The notes beneath the pieces were generated by a model, which did not search any database, was not told the origin of the DNA, and saw nothing but the letters and a program-made list of their open reading frames with translations. DNA of 64,000 bases. Origin: Desulfovibrio legallii (GTDB lineage Bacteria > Desulfobacterota > Desulfovibrionia > Desulfovibrionales > Desulfovibrionaceae). Position 1 is the first letter of the stretch. Every line of letters begins with the position of its first letter. Of this stretch, positions 6,703-16,705 are shown piece by piece. The position numbers and the translations under genes are program-made. The stretch lies in NCBI RefSeq assembly GCF_900102485.1, contig NZ_FNBX01000007.1:1-64000 (forward strand). The letters run 5' to 3'.

Positions 6703-8924
6703 CCCAGAACAGCACCCCCGAATCTCCCTCTCGCGCCGCAGCGGACGATCAGCACCCCGCGGACGCTGCCGCGCCGGAAAGCGCCGCGCCGCAGGCCGCA
6801 CCGGCCACGGCCCCAGGCTCTCCGATCCCAGAAGTTCCGAGGCCAGAAGCTCCGGCCGCGCCGTCCCCCGCGCCGACTGCACCCGACGCCTGGGCGGCCT
6901 TCAAAAGCGCCGCGCCGGAGCGCGATGCCGCGTCGGATGGTCCGGTGCGGTCCGCAGCAAATGAGGACGCGCCGGAGGCTGCCGCCGCACAGGCCACGCC
7001 GGGCCAGAATGCGCCTGATGCGCCCCATGCTCCGGACGCCGCAAGCGCCGCGTCGGGGAAAAGTACGCCCGCCGCGCCGGAAGGGGCCCTGACTGCGCCC
7101 ACCGCACCCACAGCGGCGCAGGACGACGCGCCCTTGACGCTCACGCCGCCCGCAGCCCCGTCCGCAGAACGCGCGTCCGCCGCGGCTGCCGCGGCTGCTC
7201 CGCTTCCCGCGGACAAGTTGTTCAACGCTCTGAGCCGCCTGGGCCCTCTTGTGCCCTTGCTGCTGCTTCTGGCCCTGGCCTGGCCCGCGCTGCTGGGCAA
7301 TGGCCTGTATTGCCCGCGCGAGGCCCACACCGTCCTGGCCTTTCAGGATGGCCTGCAACAGGGGGGCTGGCTGGCGGCCGGAGCGGGATCCGGCCTCTGG
7401 CCCGGTTATTTCTGGTATCTGGGCGGGCTGCACGCCCTGCTGGCGAGCGCCGCGCCCCAAGGGCTGGCGTTCTTCTTCCCCTTGGCCGCGGCCTTGGGCG
7501 CGCTGCTGCCCCTCAAAGCCGTATGGGTTCTGGCCCGCACGGCGGGCCTGGATCGGCGGGAAGCTCTGGCCGGGTGTCTGCTCCTGACGGCCGCGCCCAT
7601 CTTCGTGCCGGCCGCCTATTTTGTGGGGCCGGAAAGCCTGGCCGCGGCCCTGACCTCCTTTTCCCTGGCCTGCCTCTGCGTCGGCTGGCAAAAGCCGCGG
7701 GCCTGGCTGCTGCTGCCCCTGGGCTTTGCCCTGGCCGCCCTGGCCGGGCTTACGGGCGGGCTCTTCCATGTGCTGCTGCCCCTGCTGACCAGTCTTGTTT
7801 TTCTGTGCTGGCGCAGCGGCGGCTTTGCCCGCGCCCGCGCTCTGGACGGGGTTATCGGCTTTGCCCTCCTCCTGGCGCTGCTGGGCCTCTGGCTGGGCGC
7901 GCTCATGCTGGGCGCGCAGCCTGAAGGCTATCTGACCGGTCTGCGCGGGCAGTTGTGGATCCACCCCGACCCCGCCCACTGGTGGCTGCCTTGGCTACTG
8001 GCTGGCCTGGGCCTGTTGCCGTGGCTGGGCGCGCTGCTCTGCGTCTCCTGGACGCGCGTACTGCGCACGGCCGCGCGGGATGCGGCGGCCTCCCGGCGGG
8101 AGCGCGCGGGCGTGGCCTTCCTTTGGATCGCCTGCCTCCTGGCCGCGCTGCTGGCCCTGGCCACGCCCCATCCGGCCACGGCGGCCTTGTGTCTGGCCTG
8201 CCTGGCCGCGCCGCTGCTGGGCAAGGCCGTGCTGCGTCTTTCCCCTGTGGGCGGGAAGCTCTTCCGCTGGCTGGCGGCCCTCATCCTGCTGCTGGCGGGC
8301 CTGGCCCTGGCGGCCGCGGGCTTCAGCTTCAGCCTGAACTGGATAGCCGGCCTGCTGCGCGTCTCCCTCGCGCCGGAAGCCGTCGCCGCGCTTGCCGGGC
8401 TCACGGGCCTGCCCATTCTGGGCGGCGTCTGCCTGCTTGCGGCCGTGCTGCTGGCCCGCCCCCGCGCCACCGGAGCGGGCATGGGCGCGACGCTCCTGCT
8501 AGGGGCCTGCCTCTCCGTGGCGCTGACCCTGACCGCAGCCCTGCTGCTGGGCCCCCGCCTGGACGTCCTGCCGCAAGCCGGGCTCAAACGTCTGGAAGCG
8601 CTGACGGCCCCCGCGCCGTCGGCCCCGGCCGAAGCCGCGCCGCTGGAAGCCGCCCCCGCGGAACCCACGCCGGAAAAAACCACGCCGCCCGCGCCCGCCG
8701 CCCCGGAAGCCGTCGCGCCGCCATCTTCCGCCCCTGTGCCGGCTCCAGCGCAGGAGGCCCCGGCCGCGCCTGCGCCGACCCCGACAACTCCGGCTGCGCC
8801 TGAAGCCGCCGCGCCGCCGGCGGTAAAAACGCCGGTCCCCACGGAATCCGCGCCGGAAAAAACCGCGCCGTCGGCCCCGGAAGCGCCCGCGCCCGCGGCA
8901 TCGCAACCGGCCACGGCGCTGTAG
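6699..8924 (+). CDS. polytopic membrane protein, GT-C glycosyltransferase-like, with Ala/Pro-rich tails
   Basis: The 741-residue protein has three parts. Residues 1-165 are a low-complexity Ala/Pro/Thr region. Residues 175-625 contain roughly eleven to thirteen transmembrane helices. The remaining 115 residues are again Ala/Pro-rich. The first loop after TM1 (NGLYCPREAHTVLAF) lies where ArnT/PMT-type GT-C enzymes carry their acidic motif, and the helix pattern is similar, so a lipid-linked sugar transferase is a reasonable guess. No definitive motif is visible. Its start codon overlaps the stop of the amylase-like lipoprotein, and a nucleotide-sugar epimerase follows, which supports a role in surface glycan assembly. 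The repetitive tails look like cell-wall-spanning or disordered linkers. Confidence 0.6.
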   Translation: MTQNSTPESPSRAAADDQHPADAAAPESAAPQAAPATAPGSPIPEVPRPEAPAAPSPAPTAPDAWAAFKSAAPERDAASDGPVRSAANEDAPEAAAAQATPGQNAPDAPHAPDAASAASGKSTPAAPEGALTAPTAPTAAQDDAPLTLTPPAAPSAERASAAAAAAAPLPADKLFNALSRLGPLVPLLLLLALAWPALLGNGLYCPREAHTVLAFQDGLQQGGWLAAGAGSGLWPGYFWYLGGLHALLASAAPQGLAFFFPLAAALGALLPLKAVWVLARTAGLDRREALAGCLLLTAAPIFVPAAYFVGPESLAAALTSFSLACLCVGWQKPRAWLLLPLGFALAALAGLTGGLFHVLLPLLTSLVFLCWRSGGFARARALDGVIGFALLLALLGLWLGALMLGAQPEGYLTGLRGQLWIHPDPAHWWLPWLLAGLGLLPWLGALLCVSWTRVLRTAARDAAASRRERAGVAFLWIACLLAALLALATPHPATAALCLACLAAPLLGKAVLRLSPVGGKLFRWLAALILLLAGLALAAAGFSFSLNWIAGLLRVSLAPEAVAALAGLTGLPILGGVCLLAAVLLARPRATGAGMGATLLLGACLSVALTLTAALLLGPRLDVLPQAGLKRLEALTAPAPSAPAEAAPLEAAPAEPTPEKTTPPAPAAPEAVAPPSSAPVPAPAQEAPAAPAPTPTTPAAPEAAAPPAVKTPVPTESAPEKTAPSAPEAPAPAASQPATAL

Positions 8925-9080
8925 GCCTTCGCCGTCCGGCCCGCTTTACAGAGACGGACGGCCGGAGTACAAGCGGGCCACGCCCAAGGCGGCGCATGCT
9001 GCCGCGCCGGGCGGGCAGTTATGCACTTCTGGAGCACAGACAATGCTCTTGCCAACATGCAACCACAGGACGCAATCCCT

Positions 9081-10103
9081 ATGAGCGCGTATACCCAATT
9101 ACAGGCAACCCTCACGGCGCAGCCCTCGCGCTGGCTGGTCACGGGTGTGGCCGGCTTTATCGGCTCCAACCTGCTGGAGCGCCTGCTGCGTATGGGCCAG
9201 ACCGTGGTGGGGCTGGACAACTTCCTCACCGGCTACCAGAAAAATCTGGACATGGTGCGCGATCTGGTGGGGCCGGAGGCCTGGAGCCGCTTTACCTTTG
9301 TGGAGGGCGACATCCGCGATCTGGACACCTGCCGCCAGGTCTGCCGCGGCGTCAGGCATGTGCTGCACGAGGCGGCCCTGGGCTCCGTGCCCCGCTCCAT
9401 TGATGACCCTCTGCTCTCCAACAGCTGCAACATCACGGGCTTTCTGCACATGCTGGTGGCCGCGCGCGACGAAGGCGTGGAAAGTTTCGTCTACGCCGCC
9501 TCCTCTTCCACCTACGGCGATTCGCCGGAGCTGCCCAAGGTGGAAGACAAGATCGGCCACCCGCTCTCGCCCTATGCCGTCACCAAGTATGTGGACGAGC
9601 TCTACGCCGACGTCTTCCACCGCTGCTACGGCTTTTCCAGCATCGGCCTGCGCTACTTCAACGTCTTTGGCCAGCGCCAGGATCCTTACGGCGCGTATGC
9701 CGCCGTTATTCCCCAGTGGTTCGCCAGCTGCCTCAAGGGCGAGACCGTCTACGTCAACGGCGATGGCGAAACCAGCCGTGACTTCTGCTATATCGACAAC
9801 GTGGTGCAGGCCAATCTGCTGGCCAGCTGCGCCGACGACGCGGCCAGAAACAAGATCTACAACGTGGCCTTCGGCCAGCGCACCACCCTCAACGAGCTCT
9901 TTGCCCTGATCCGCGAAGAAGTGGCCCGCCACAAGCCCGAAGCCGGCCAGGCCCAGCCCGTGCACCGTGACTTCCGCGCCGGCGACGTGCGCCACTCCCT
10001 GGCCGACATCACCCGCGCCAGAACCCTTCTGGGTTACGAACCCCAGTTCGACGTGCGCCAGGGCCTGCGCCTGGCCGGGGACTGGTACGCTGCCAATTTG
10101 TAG
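9081..10103 (+). CDS. wbpP: UDP-N-acetylglucosamine 4-epimerase, WbpP/VipB type
   Basis: The 340-residue protein matches WbpP in length (341) and almost motif by motif. It has the Rossmann start [16 protein letters not shown], then [17 protein letters not shown], the catalytic SSSTYG and Y-X3-K in SPYAVTKYV, and the late block [14 protein letters not shown]. WbpP interconverts UDP-GlcNAc and UDP-GalNAc for O-antigen or capsule synthesis, using bound NAD. The frame extends 60 nt further upstream, but the ATG at 9081 reproduces the family N-terminus (MSxYxxL). It follows two glycan-related membrane genes and is followed by a repeat element and a palindrome before the convergent aconitase-like gene. 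Confidence 0.92.
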   Translation: MSAYTQLQATLTAQPSRWLVTGVAGFIGSNLLERLLRMGQTVVGLDNFLTGYQKNLDMVRDLVGPEAWSRFTFVEGDIRDLDTCRQVCRGVRHVLHEAALGSVPRSIDDPLLSNSCNITGFLHMLVAARDEGVESFVYAASSSTYGDSPELPKVEDKIGHPLSPYAVTKYVDELYADVFHRCYGFSSIGLRYFNVFGQRQDPYGAYAAVIPQWFASCLKGETVYVNGDGETSRDFCYIDNVVQANLLASCADDAARNKIYNVAFGQRTTLNELFALIREEVARHKPEAGQAQPVHRDFRAGDVRHSLADITRARTLLGYEPQFDVRQGLRLAGDWYAANL

Positions 10104-10117
10104 AACAGGGCTGGTTT

Positions 10118-10270
10118 ATAGGGCATTGCAACTTTGAAATGCCCTGGCGGCTGCGTGAGCAGACGCCCGCCGTGGAGGCGTAAGCGCAATTTATTTGCGC
10201 TGCTAAACGCCGAAACGAGCGTGCCGTAAACTTTATAGGGATGCCTGTTCTCAAAGATAATCTGCTCTAG
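10118..10270 (+). repeat. dispersed ~150-bp palindromic repeat, copy 1
   Basis: This segment is about 85-90% identical by eye to 31657-31807 and, inverted and more diverged, to 48629-48770. It contains internal hairpins: AGGGCAT/ATGCCCT near the left end and GCGCAA/TTGCGC in the middle. In this copy the right-hand palindrome (TTTGAGAATG type) has decayed. It occupies the 3' intergenic space after the epimerase gene and abuts a 54-bp palindrome. It has no coding capacity of its own. Confidence 0.8.
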
Positions 10271-10323
10271 TGTGGAGGGGGGAGGGAACTTTTGTGAACA
10301 AAAGTTCCCTCCCCCCTCCACAC
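10270..10323. terminator. perfect 26-bp-arm palindrome at convergent gene ends, copy 1
   Basis: The arms 10270-10295 and 10298-10323 are perfect reverse complements around a 2-nt centre (GA). The inner part is AACTTTTGT/ACAAAAGTT and the outer part is a G-rich/C-rich stem. It lies between the ends of the epimerase (+) and the aconitase-like gene (-), so a bidirectional terminator is the simplest reading. However, no T-tract follows the stem on either side, unlike a normal intrinsic terminator. Confidence 0.65.
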
Positions 10324-10332
10324 GCAAAAAGC

Positions 10333-12651
10333 CTATTTTCCCCTGGCAGCATTATAGAAATTGATCAGGCAACCGTCGAGGATGATCTGGCGCTCGTCGG
10401 CGGTGAGTTCGCGCAGGGTCAGGGCTATCTGCTGGCATTTGGCGCCGTCGGCGGCGTCGGGGCGCAGTACATAGGCCAGAATGGTGGGGCTGGCGTTCTG
10501 CACGGCGCTGCGGATGTGGGGCACGGCCAGCCAGTCGCCCACCTGCAGGGTCTGGGCCAGGTCCGCATCGGCGATGAAGGGCAGCATGCCCCAGTTGATG
10601 AGGTTGGAGCGGTAGCGCTTGGTGGCGTATTCCGCGGCCAGGTTGGCCCAGCCGCCCAGCACTTTCTGGCAGGAGGCGGCCTGCTCGCGGGCCGAGCCGT
10701 CGCCGGGCTTGAGGGCGAAGATGGTGGAGCCCAGGCCCACGTTGCTGAGGTTCGCGCCGCTGGGGAGCAGATCCTGCCCGCAGAGGGCGAAGAGGGCGCG
10801 GGCCGTGGCCAGCAGATCGGGGTCTTCGGGGTGGGCCAGGCGGCGCTTTTCCATCTGCTGCACGGCTTTGGCCCGGGCCACATAGCCAGGATCCTTGCGG
10901 GAGAGGGTGTATTCCGCCAGCCTGGGCGGATTGGAGCGCAGGGAGGAGGTTTCGCCCGAGGGGATGAGCTCGTCGGTGGTGGTGACGGGGTCGGTGATGA
11001 CGCAGGCCACCTGGAGCAGCAGGTGCTCAGGCAGGGGGCTCATGCTGGGCCAATCCGCGATGTTGGGGCCGAAGACCAGGGGCGTTTCCGGTTCGGGGCG
11101 GCCGAAGCCGTTGTAGACGCGGCGGTGGTAGATGAGCGGCTCAAAGCGGTAGTGCAGATCGGCCTGGGCGAGCTCCGGCGTGGACCAGTCCAGCTCCGTG
11201 GCCGGGGTCAGGCGGCCGCCGTTGGCGGCGGTGGCGGCGATGGAGCGGGCGTCCATGAGGGCCACGGCCGAAAGCTGGCCGCTGGCGGGTTTGGAGCCTT
11301 CGCGGTTGGGGAAGTTGCGGGTGGCGTGGCGGATGGAGAGCGCGCCGTGGGCCGGGGTATCGCCCGCGCCGAAGCAGGGTCCGCAGAAGGCGTTTTTGAG
11401 CACCGCGCCCGCGGCCATGAGTTTGGCGTAGGAGCCGTTGTTGACCAGGGCCAGGCCCTGCGGTTCGCTGGCCGGATAGACGGAGAGACTGAAGGCGGCG
11501 TTGCCCGTGCTTTTGCCGTTGAGCACGGCGGCGGCCAGGGTGATGTTTTCAAAGCTGCCGCCGGCGCAGCCCGCAATGACGCCCTGGTCCACCCACACGC
11601 CGTTGTCGTGGATCTTGGCGCAGAGGTTGAGGGCTTTGCCCACCGCGCCGAACTGGCGCACGGCCTCGGCTTCAGTGGCGGCCAGAATTTCCTTGGGGCG
11701 TTTGACCACTTCGGCCACGGGCCAGGCGTTGCTGGGGTGGAAAGGCAGGGCTATCATGGGCACCACGCGGCTCAGGTCCACGCGGATGCAGGCCTCGTAA
11801 CAGGCCGGGCCCTCCAGCTGCAGGGGGGCGTAGTCCGCCTCGCGGCCGTGCAGGCGCAGATAGGCGCGCACTTTTTCGTCCGTAGTCCAGATGGACGAAA
11901 GACAGGTGGTCTCCGTGGTCATGACGTCCACGCCGCAGCGGTATTCCACAGAAAGATTGGCCACGCCGGGGCCCATGAATTCCAGCACCTTATTCTTCAC
12001 AAAGCCGGATTTGAACACGGCCCCGATGAGGGCCAGGGCTACGTCCTGCGGGCCTACGCCGGGGCGCGGCGCGCCTTCCAGCCACACGGCCACCACCTGG
12101 GGCCGGGGCAGATCGTAGGTTTTGCCCAAAAGCTGCTTGACGAGCTCCGGCCCGCCTTCGCCCACGCCCATGACGCCCAGCGCGCCGTAGCGGGTATGGC
12201 TGTCCGAGCCCAGGATCATGCCGCCGCATTTGGTCATCATTTCGCGCACATATTGGTGGATAACCGCCAGATTGGGCGGCACGAAGATGCCGCCGTATTT
12301 GCGGGCGGCCGCCAGGCCGAAGAGGTGGTCGTCCTCGTTGATGGTGCCGCCCACAGCGCAGAGACTGTTGTGGCAGTTGGTAAGGGCGTAGGGCAGGGGA
12401 AATTCCTTGAGGCCGCTGGCCCTGGCGGTTTGGATAATGCCCACATAGGTGATGTCGTGAGAGGCCAGGGCGTCGAAGCGGATGCGCAGCACGTCTTCCC
12501 CTTGCGGGGCCGTGTTGTGCGCATCCAGGATGCGCGCGGCCAGGGTGCCGGAGCGGGCGGCGGCGAGGTCCACGCCCTTGGCGCGGGCTTCTTCGGCGCT
12601 TTGCAGGGCGGCGCCGTCAATGACCACGGGGTTGTTCACAAGCTCAATCAT
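10333..12651 (-). CDS. aconitase-family hydratase (YbhJ-like), likely the working aconitase
   Basis: The 772-residue protein belongs to the aconitase superfamily and resembles E. coli YbhJ more than AcnA or AcnB. It would interconvert citrate and isocitrate through a [4Fe-4S] cluster. The three cluster cysteines are present: one in [14 protein letters not shown] near residue 362, two in [11 protein letters not shown] near residues 422 and 425. Other conserved pieces are [19 protein letters not shown] and NFPNREGS; the C-terminal swivel domain contains [11 protein letters not shown]. It is the last gene of a minus-strand operon after Re-citrate synthase, isocitrate dehydrogenase and a LysE exporter, starting 45 nt after lysE. 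This context argues that it supplies the aconitase step. YbhJ itself has no firmly assigned activity. Confidence 0.85.
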   Translation of the reverse strand: MIELVNNPVVIDGAALQSAEEARAKGVDLAAARSGTLAARILDAHNTAPQGEDVLRIRFDALASHDITYVGIIQTARASGLKEFPLPYALTNCHNSLCAVGGTINEDDHLFGLAAARKYGGIFVPPNLAVIHQYVREMMTKCGGMILGSDSHTRYGALGVMGVGEGGPELVKQLLGKTYDLPRPQVVAVWLEGAPRPGVGPQDVALALIGAVFKSGFVKNKVLEFMGPGVANLSVEYRCGVDVMTTETTCLSSIWTTDEKVRAYLRLHGREADYAPLQLEGPACYEACIRVDLSRVVPMIALPFHPSNAWPVAEVVKRPKEILAATEAEAVRQFGAVGKALNLCAKIHDNGVWVDQGVIAGCAGGSFENITLAAAVLNGKSTGNAAFSLSVYPASEPQGLALVNNGSYAKLMAAGAVLKNAFCGPCFGAGDTPAHGALSIRHATRNFPNREGSKPASGQLSAVALMDARSIAATAANGGRLTPATELDWSTPELAQADLHYRFEPLIYHRRVYNGFGRPEPETPLVFGPNIADWPSMSPLPEHLLLQVACVITDPVTTTDELIPSGETSSLRSNPPRLAEYTLSRKDPGYVARAKAVQQMEKRRLAHPEDPDLLATARALFALCGQDLLPSGANLSNVGLGSTIFALKPGDGSAREQAASCQKVLGGWANLAAEYATKRYRSNLINWGMLPFIADADLAQTLQVGDWLAVPHIRSAVQNASPTILAYVLRPDAADGAKCQQIALTLRELTADERQIILDGCLINFYNAARGK

Positions 12652-12696
12652 GGGAAAGACCTTTTAGCAGGTTGGCGGTCGCTGGCGCGACGCGGG

Positions 12697-13362
12697 TTAG
12701 CGGGACTGCGCCGCGGCCAGTTTGCAGCCGAAGGCGATGAAGACGAGGCCGGTGCAGCGCTGCAGCCAGAGCTGGAAGCGACTGTTTTCAAAAACGCGCC
12801 GGATGCGCCCCAGCATGTAGGCCAGCGGCACATACCAAAGCAGACACAAGCCGGAAAGGATGCCGCCCAGCAGCAGAAACTGCGGGGCCAGGGGGGCGTG
12901 CGGGTCCATAAACTGGGGGAGAAACGTCAGAAAAATGAGCACGGCCTTGGGGTTGAGGGCGTTGGTCAGAAAGCCCTGGCGGAAAAAACGCAGCCGTTGC
13001 CCGGCCGTAAGGCGCGGGGCCGGCAGGGCGGCGTCTGCGGCTGAGGCGGTGCGGAGCACAGCCGCGCGCGTGGCCGGACCGTGGCGCAAGGCCTGGATGC
13101 CGATCCAGATCAAGTAGGCCGCGCCCAGATATTTAAGGATGCCGAACAGGAAGGCGGATTGAGCGATAAGGGCCGAGATGCCCAGCATGGCCGCCGTGGT
13201 GTGCAGGCAGATGCCCAGGGCCACGCCGCAGGCCGCGGCCTGCCCCTGGGGACGGCCGTTGCAGAGCGATATCTTGGCAATGAGGGCGAAATCCGGGCCG
13301 GGCAGCACCACCAGCAAGGCAGCCAGGGGCACGAACAGCAGCAGATTGTCCAGAGTTGTCAT
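12697..13362 (-). CDS. LysE/RhtB family amino-acid exporter
   Basis: This 221-residue inner-membrane protein has the six-helix LysE layout. Near the N-terminus is the family signature PGPDFALIAKISLCNGRPQGQAAACGVALG, quoted here only as its landmarks PGPDF and GVALG. NALNPKA lies near the middle. Members export lysine, threonine, homoserine or related metabolites by proton exchange; the substrate cannot be read from sequence. The ATG at 13362 gives the usual length. Its place between icd and the aconitase-like gene, with gaps of 58 and 45 nt, suggests it relieves overflow of glutamate-family amino acids made from 2-oxoglutarate. That is inference from position only. Confidence 0.85.
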   Translation of the reverse strand: MTTLDNLLLFVPLAALLVVLPGPDFALIAKISLCNGRPQGQAAACGVALGICLHTTAAMLGISALIAQSAFLFGILKYLGAAYLIWIGIQALRHGPATRAAVLRTASAADAALPAPRLTAGQRLRFFRQGFLTNALNPKAVLIFLTFLPQFMDPHAPLAPQFLLLGGILSGLCLLWYVPLAYMLGRIRRVFENSRFQLWLQRCTGLVFIAFGCKLAAAQSR

Positions 13363-13420
13363 GGCAGGCCCGGTACGGGGCGCGGCCCGCACCCGGCCCG
13401 CGCCCCGGCAAAAGCGATTG

Positions 13421-14563
<1,143 letters not shown>

Positions 14564-14606
14564 GGTAGAGCGATCCTTGGTTGTGCGGCGGGGGGGCGCG
14601 CGCGGG

Positions 14607-16466
14607 TTAAGCCACAGTGCCGGCGTCGTCCGAATCTTCCGAGTCGTCCGCGCCCACTTCCTGCTGCAGAGAGCGGGCCCGCTTGAGCAGCTGCTCCAGC
14701 TGGATGTCCACGCTGATGACGCCCAGGATGCTGTCCCGTTCGTCGGTCACGGCGCAGGAAACCGTGATGATGAGCTTGCCCGTGAAGTGCGACTGGTAGA
14801 CATCCATAATGTGCAGGTCGCCCGTCTTTTTGGGCACCTTGAACCATTCCCGCTGCGAGAAATCGTAGCCCACGGGCAGGGCGTCGTAAGTCTCCTTGTA
14901 TTCGGGGTCGGTGACGGCGGAGCACATAAGGCGGCCCTGGGCGTCGGTGAGGCAGCAGTACTGGATGAAGGGATACTCCTGCACAAACTGGTGCAGCCTG
15001 TTCGTGGCTTTGGGGCCGAAATCCAGCAGATCCTCGCTGCGGGCGAGCCGCACCATGAGGTTGGCGGCCAGCTCCCCGGCCAGCTGCTTCATGTGGTCGT
15101 ATTCCGAGGCGAAGAGCTCCGGCATGAAACGCTGCACCAGGGCTTCCATTTCCTCGTGGGAAAGGCTGGTGGTGCGGCCGGTTTCTTCGTACATGGCCAT
15201 GACCGCGTCGTAGATCTGGCCCACGGCGGGGTGCTTTTTGGAAACCTGCTGGCCCTTGGGCAGCTGAAGGTTGGCGTTGATCCAGTAGGCCACGCCGGCG
15301 CGGCCCGTTTTGTCCGTGATGATGATGGGCACGGGCCGTCCCAGAAGGGTTTTGGTGTCAAAGATATTGTAGATTTCTTCGTTTTTGGCCAGGCCGTCCA
15401 CATGCACGCCCGCGCTGGTGGCGTTGAAGTCGCGGCCCACAAAGGGATAGTTGTGGGGAATCTGGTAGTGCAGCTCTTTTTCAAAAAAATCTGCAACTTC
15501 GCTGAGGACGGTGGTGTCCGCGGCGGCGTCGTCCCCCGTGAGGGAGATGTATTCCACCAGCAGGGCCTCCAGGGGCGTGTTGCCCGTGCGCTCGCCAAAG
15601 CCGAAAAGGGTGGAGTTCACCGCGCCGCAGCCGTAAAGCCAGGCCGTGACCCCGTTGGTCAGCACCTTGTGGAAGTCGTTGTGGCCGTGCCATTCCAGCC
15701 ACTGGCCGGGCACGCCGGCCTCGTCCGTAAAGGCCCGCACAATGCGCTGCACAGAGCGCGGCAGGCCCGCGCCTGGGTAGGGCACGCCGTAGCCCATGGT
15801 GTCACAGAGGCGGATTTTGACGGGCATGCCGCTCTGCTGGGAAAGCTCCATGAGCTTCTGGGCCAGGGGCAGGCAGAAGCCGTAGATATCCGCGCGGGTC
15901 ACGTCCTCAAAGTGGCAGCGGGGGATGATGCCCCACTCCAGGGCCTGCTCGGCCATGCTGGTGTACATGTCAAAGGCCTGGCGGCGGGTTTTGCCCAGCT
16001 TGAGGAAAATGTGGTAGTCCGACACGCTGGTGAGCATGCCTGTTTCGTCAAACTCCATGTCGCGGGCCAGGCGCAGGTCGTCCTTGACGGCGCGGATCCA
16101 GGCCGTCACCCGCGGGAAGCGGTAGCCCCGCGCGCGGCAGACGTCAATGCACTTGCGGTCTTTGGCGGAGTAGAGAAAAAACTCCGAGGCCGTGATGAGC
16201 CCGGTTTTGCCGCCGAGACGGTGCAGAAAGTCAAACATTTTTGCGACTTGTTTGACCGTGTAGGGGGGGCGGGCCTGCTGGCCGTCGCGGAAGGTGGTGT
16301 CTGTGATGCGCATCTGCTCCGCGGGCCTGGGGGCCAGCAGCACTTCGTCGAACGAGGTGCGGCAGATGCTGGTGTAGGGGAAAAGCTCGCGGTACAGCTG
16401 CGGCTTTTCCGGATCCTGCAGGGTCAGGGTGCGGTCGCTCCCGCTGCGGTGAATAATGCTGCTCAT
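14607..16466 (-). CDS. (Re)-citrate synthase-like enzyme with C-terminal PDC/Cache-like domain
   Basis: The 619-residue protein has an HMGL-like TIM barrel of the isopropylmalate/homocitrate synthase class. ITDTTFRDGQQARPPYT lies near residue 55, followed by the metal-binding HGHNDFHKV and GERTGNTPLEALL. Clostridial and Desulfovibrio proteins of this group are (Re)-citrate synthases, which condense acetyl-CoA with oxaloacetate. The operon with isocitrate dehydrogenase and an aconitase supports this. From about residue 490 to 605 there is an extra domain with FIQYCCLTDAQGRLMCSAVTD, DFSQREWF and ISVDIQLEQLL, which looks like a PDC/Cache ligand-sensing fold normally found in receptors. The ATG at 16466 follows an ACGGAGC; the open frame continues 195 nt upstream without a better start. 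Confidence 0.85.
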   Translation of the reverse strand: MSSIIHRSGSDRTLTLQDPEKPQLYRELFPYTSICRTSFDEVLLAPRPAEQMRITDTTFRDGQQARPPYTVKQVAKMFDFLHRLGGKTGLITASEFFLYSAKDRKCIDVCRARGYRFPRVTAWIRAVKDDLRLARDMEFDETGMLTSVSDYHIFLKLGKTRRQAFDMYTSMAEQALEWGIIPRCHFEDVTRADIYGFCLPLAQKLMELSQQSGMPVKIRLCDTMGYGVPYPGAGLPRSVQRIVRAFTDEAGVPGQWLEWHGHNDFHKVLTNGVTAWLYGCGAVNSTLFGFGERTGNTPLEALLVEYISLTGDDAAADTTVLSEVADFFEKELHYQIPHNYPFVGRDFNATSAGVHVDGLAKNEEIYNIFDTKTLLGRPVPIIITDKTGRAGVAYWINANLQLPKGQQVSKKHPAVGQIYDAVMAMYEETGRTTSLSHEEMEALVQRFMPELFASEYDHMKQLAGELAANLMVRLARSEDLLDFGPKATNRLHQFVQEYPFIQYCCLTDAQGRLMCSAVTDPEYKETYDALPVGYDFSQREWFKVPKKTGDLHIMDVYQSHFTGKLIITVSCAVTDERDSILGVISVDIQLEQLLKRARSLQQEVGADDSEDSDDAGTVA

Positions 16467-16521
16467 GCTCCGTCCCGTGTGCGCGCCGCGCGCGCTGCTT
16501 CTTGGTTGTAGTGACCGAATT

Positions 16522-16550
16522 TTTATAACGGCTTCGGGGCCGCGCGTCCA
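16522..16550 (-). promoter_or_regulatory. probable promoter of the 2-oxoglutarate operon
   Basis: On the minus strand TGGACG (plus 16545-16550) and TATAAA (plus 16522-16527) are separated by 17 nt, about 55 nt before the citrate synthase start. It is the best match in the divergent 239-nt gap shared with the RNase II/R-like gene. Confidence 0.5.
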
Positions 16551-16705
16551 GTGGCGGGCGCAGGTCAGGCGCGGCGGCACTTGCCAGGCAGGCCAAAATG
16601 AAGGAAAGTCGTGGGCCGGAGCCGCGCCGTCGGCCCGCATAGTTGCGGCATGCGGCGGCAAAGCGTTGGAACGGGCAGCAAACTGCGCTTACTTGAGGAG
16701 CGGGC

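Noticed and set aside
10270..13044. A 924-codon open frame on the plus strand, opposite the aconitase-like gene
   Set aside because: It is antisense to a gene with clear family motifs, its translation is Gly/Ala/His-rich without any domain, and such long shadows are expected at this GC content.
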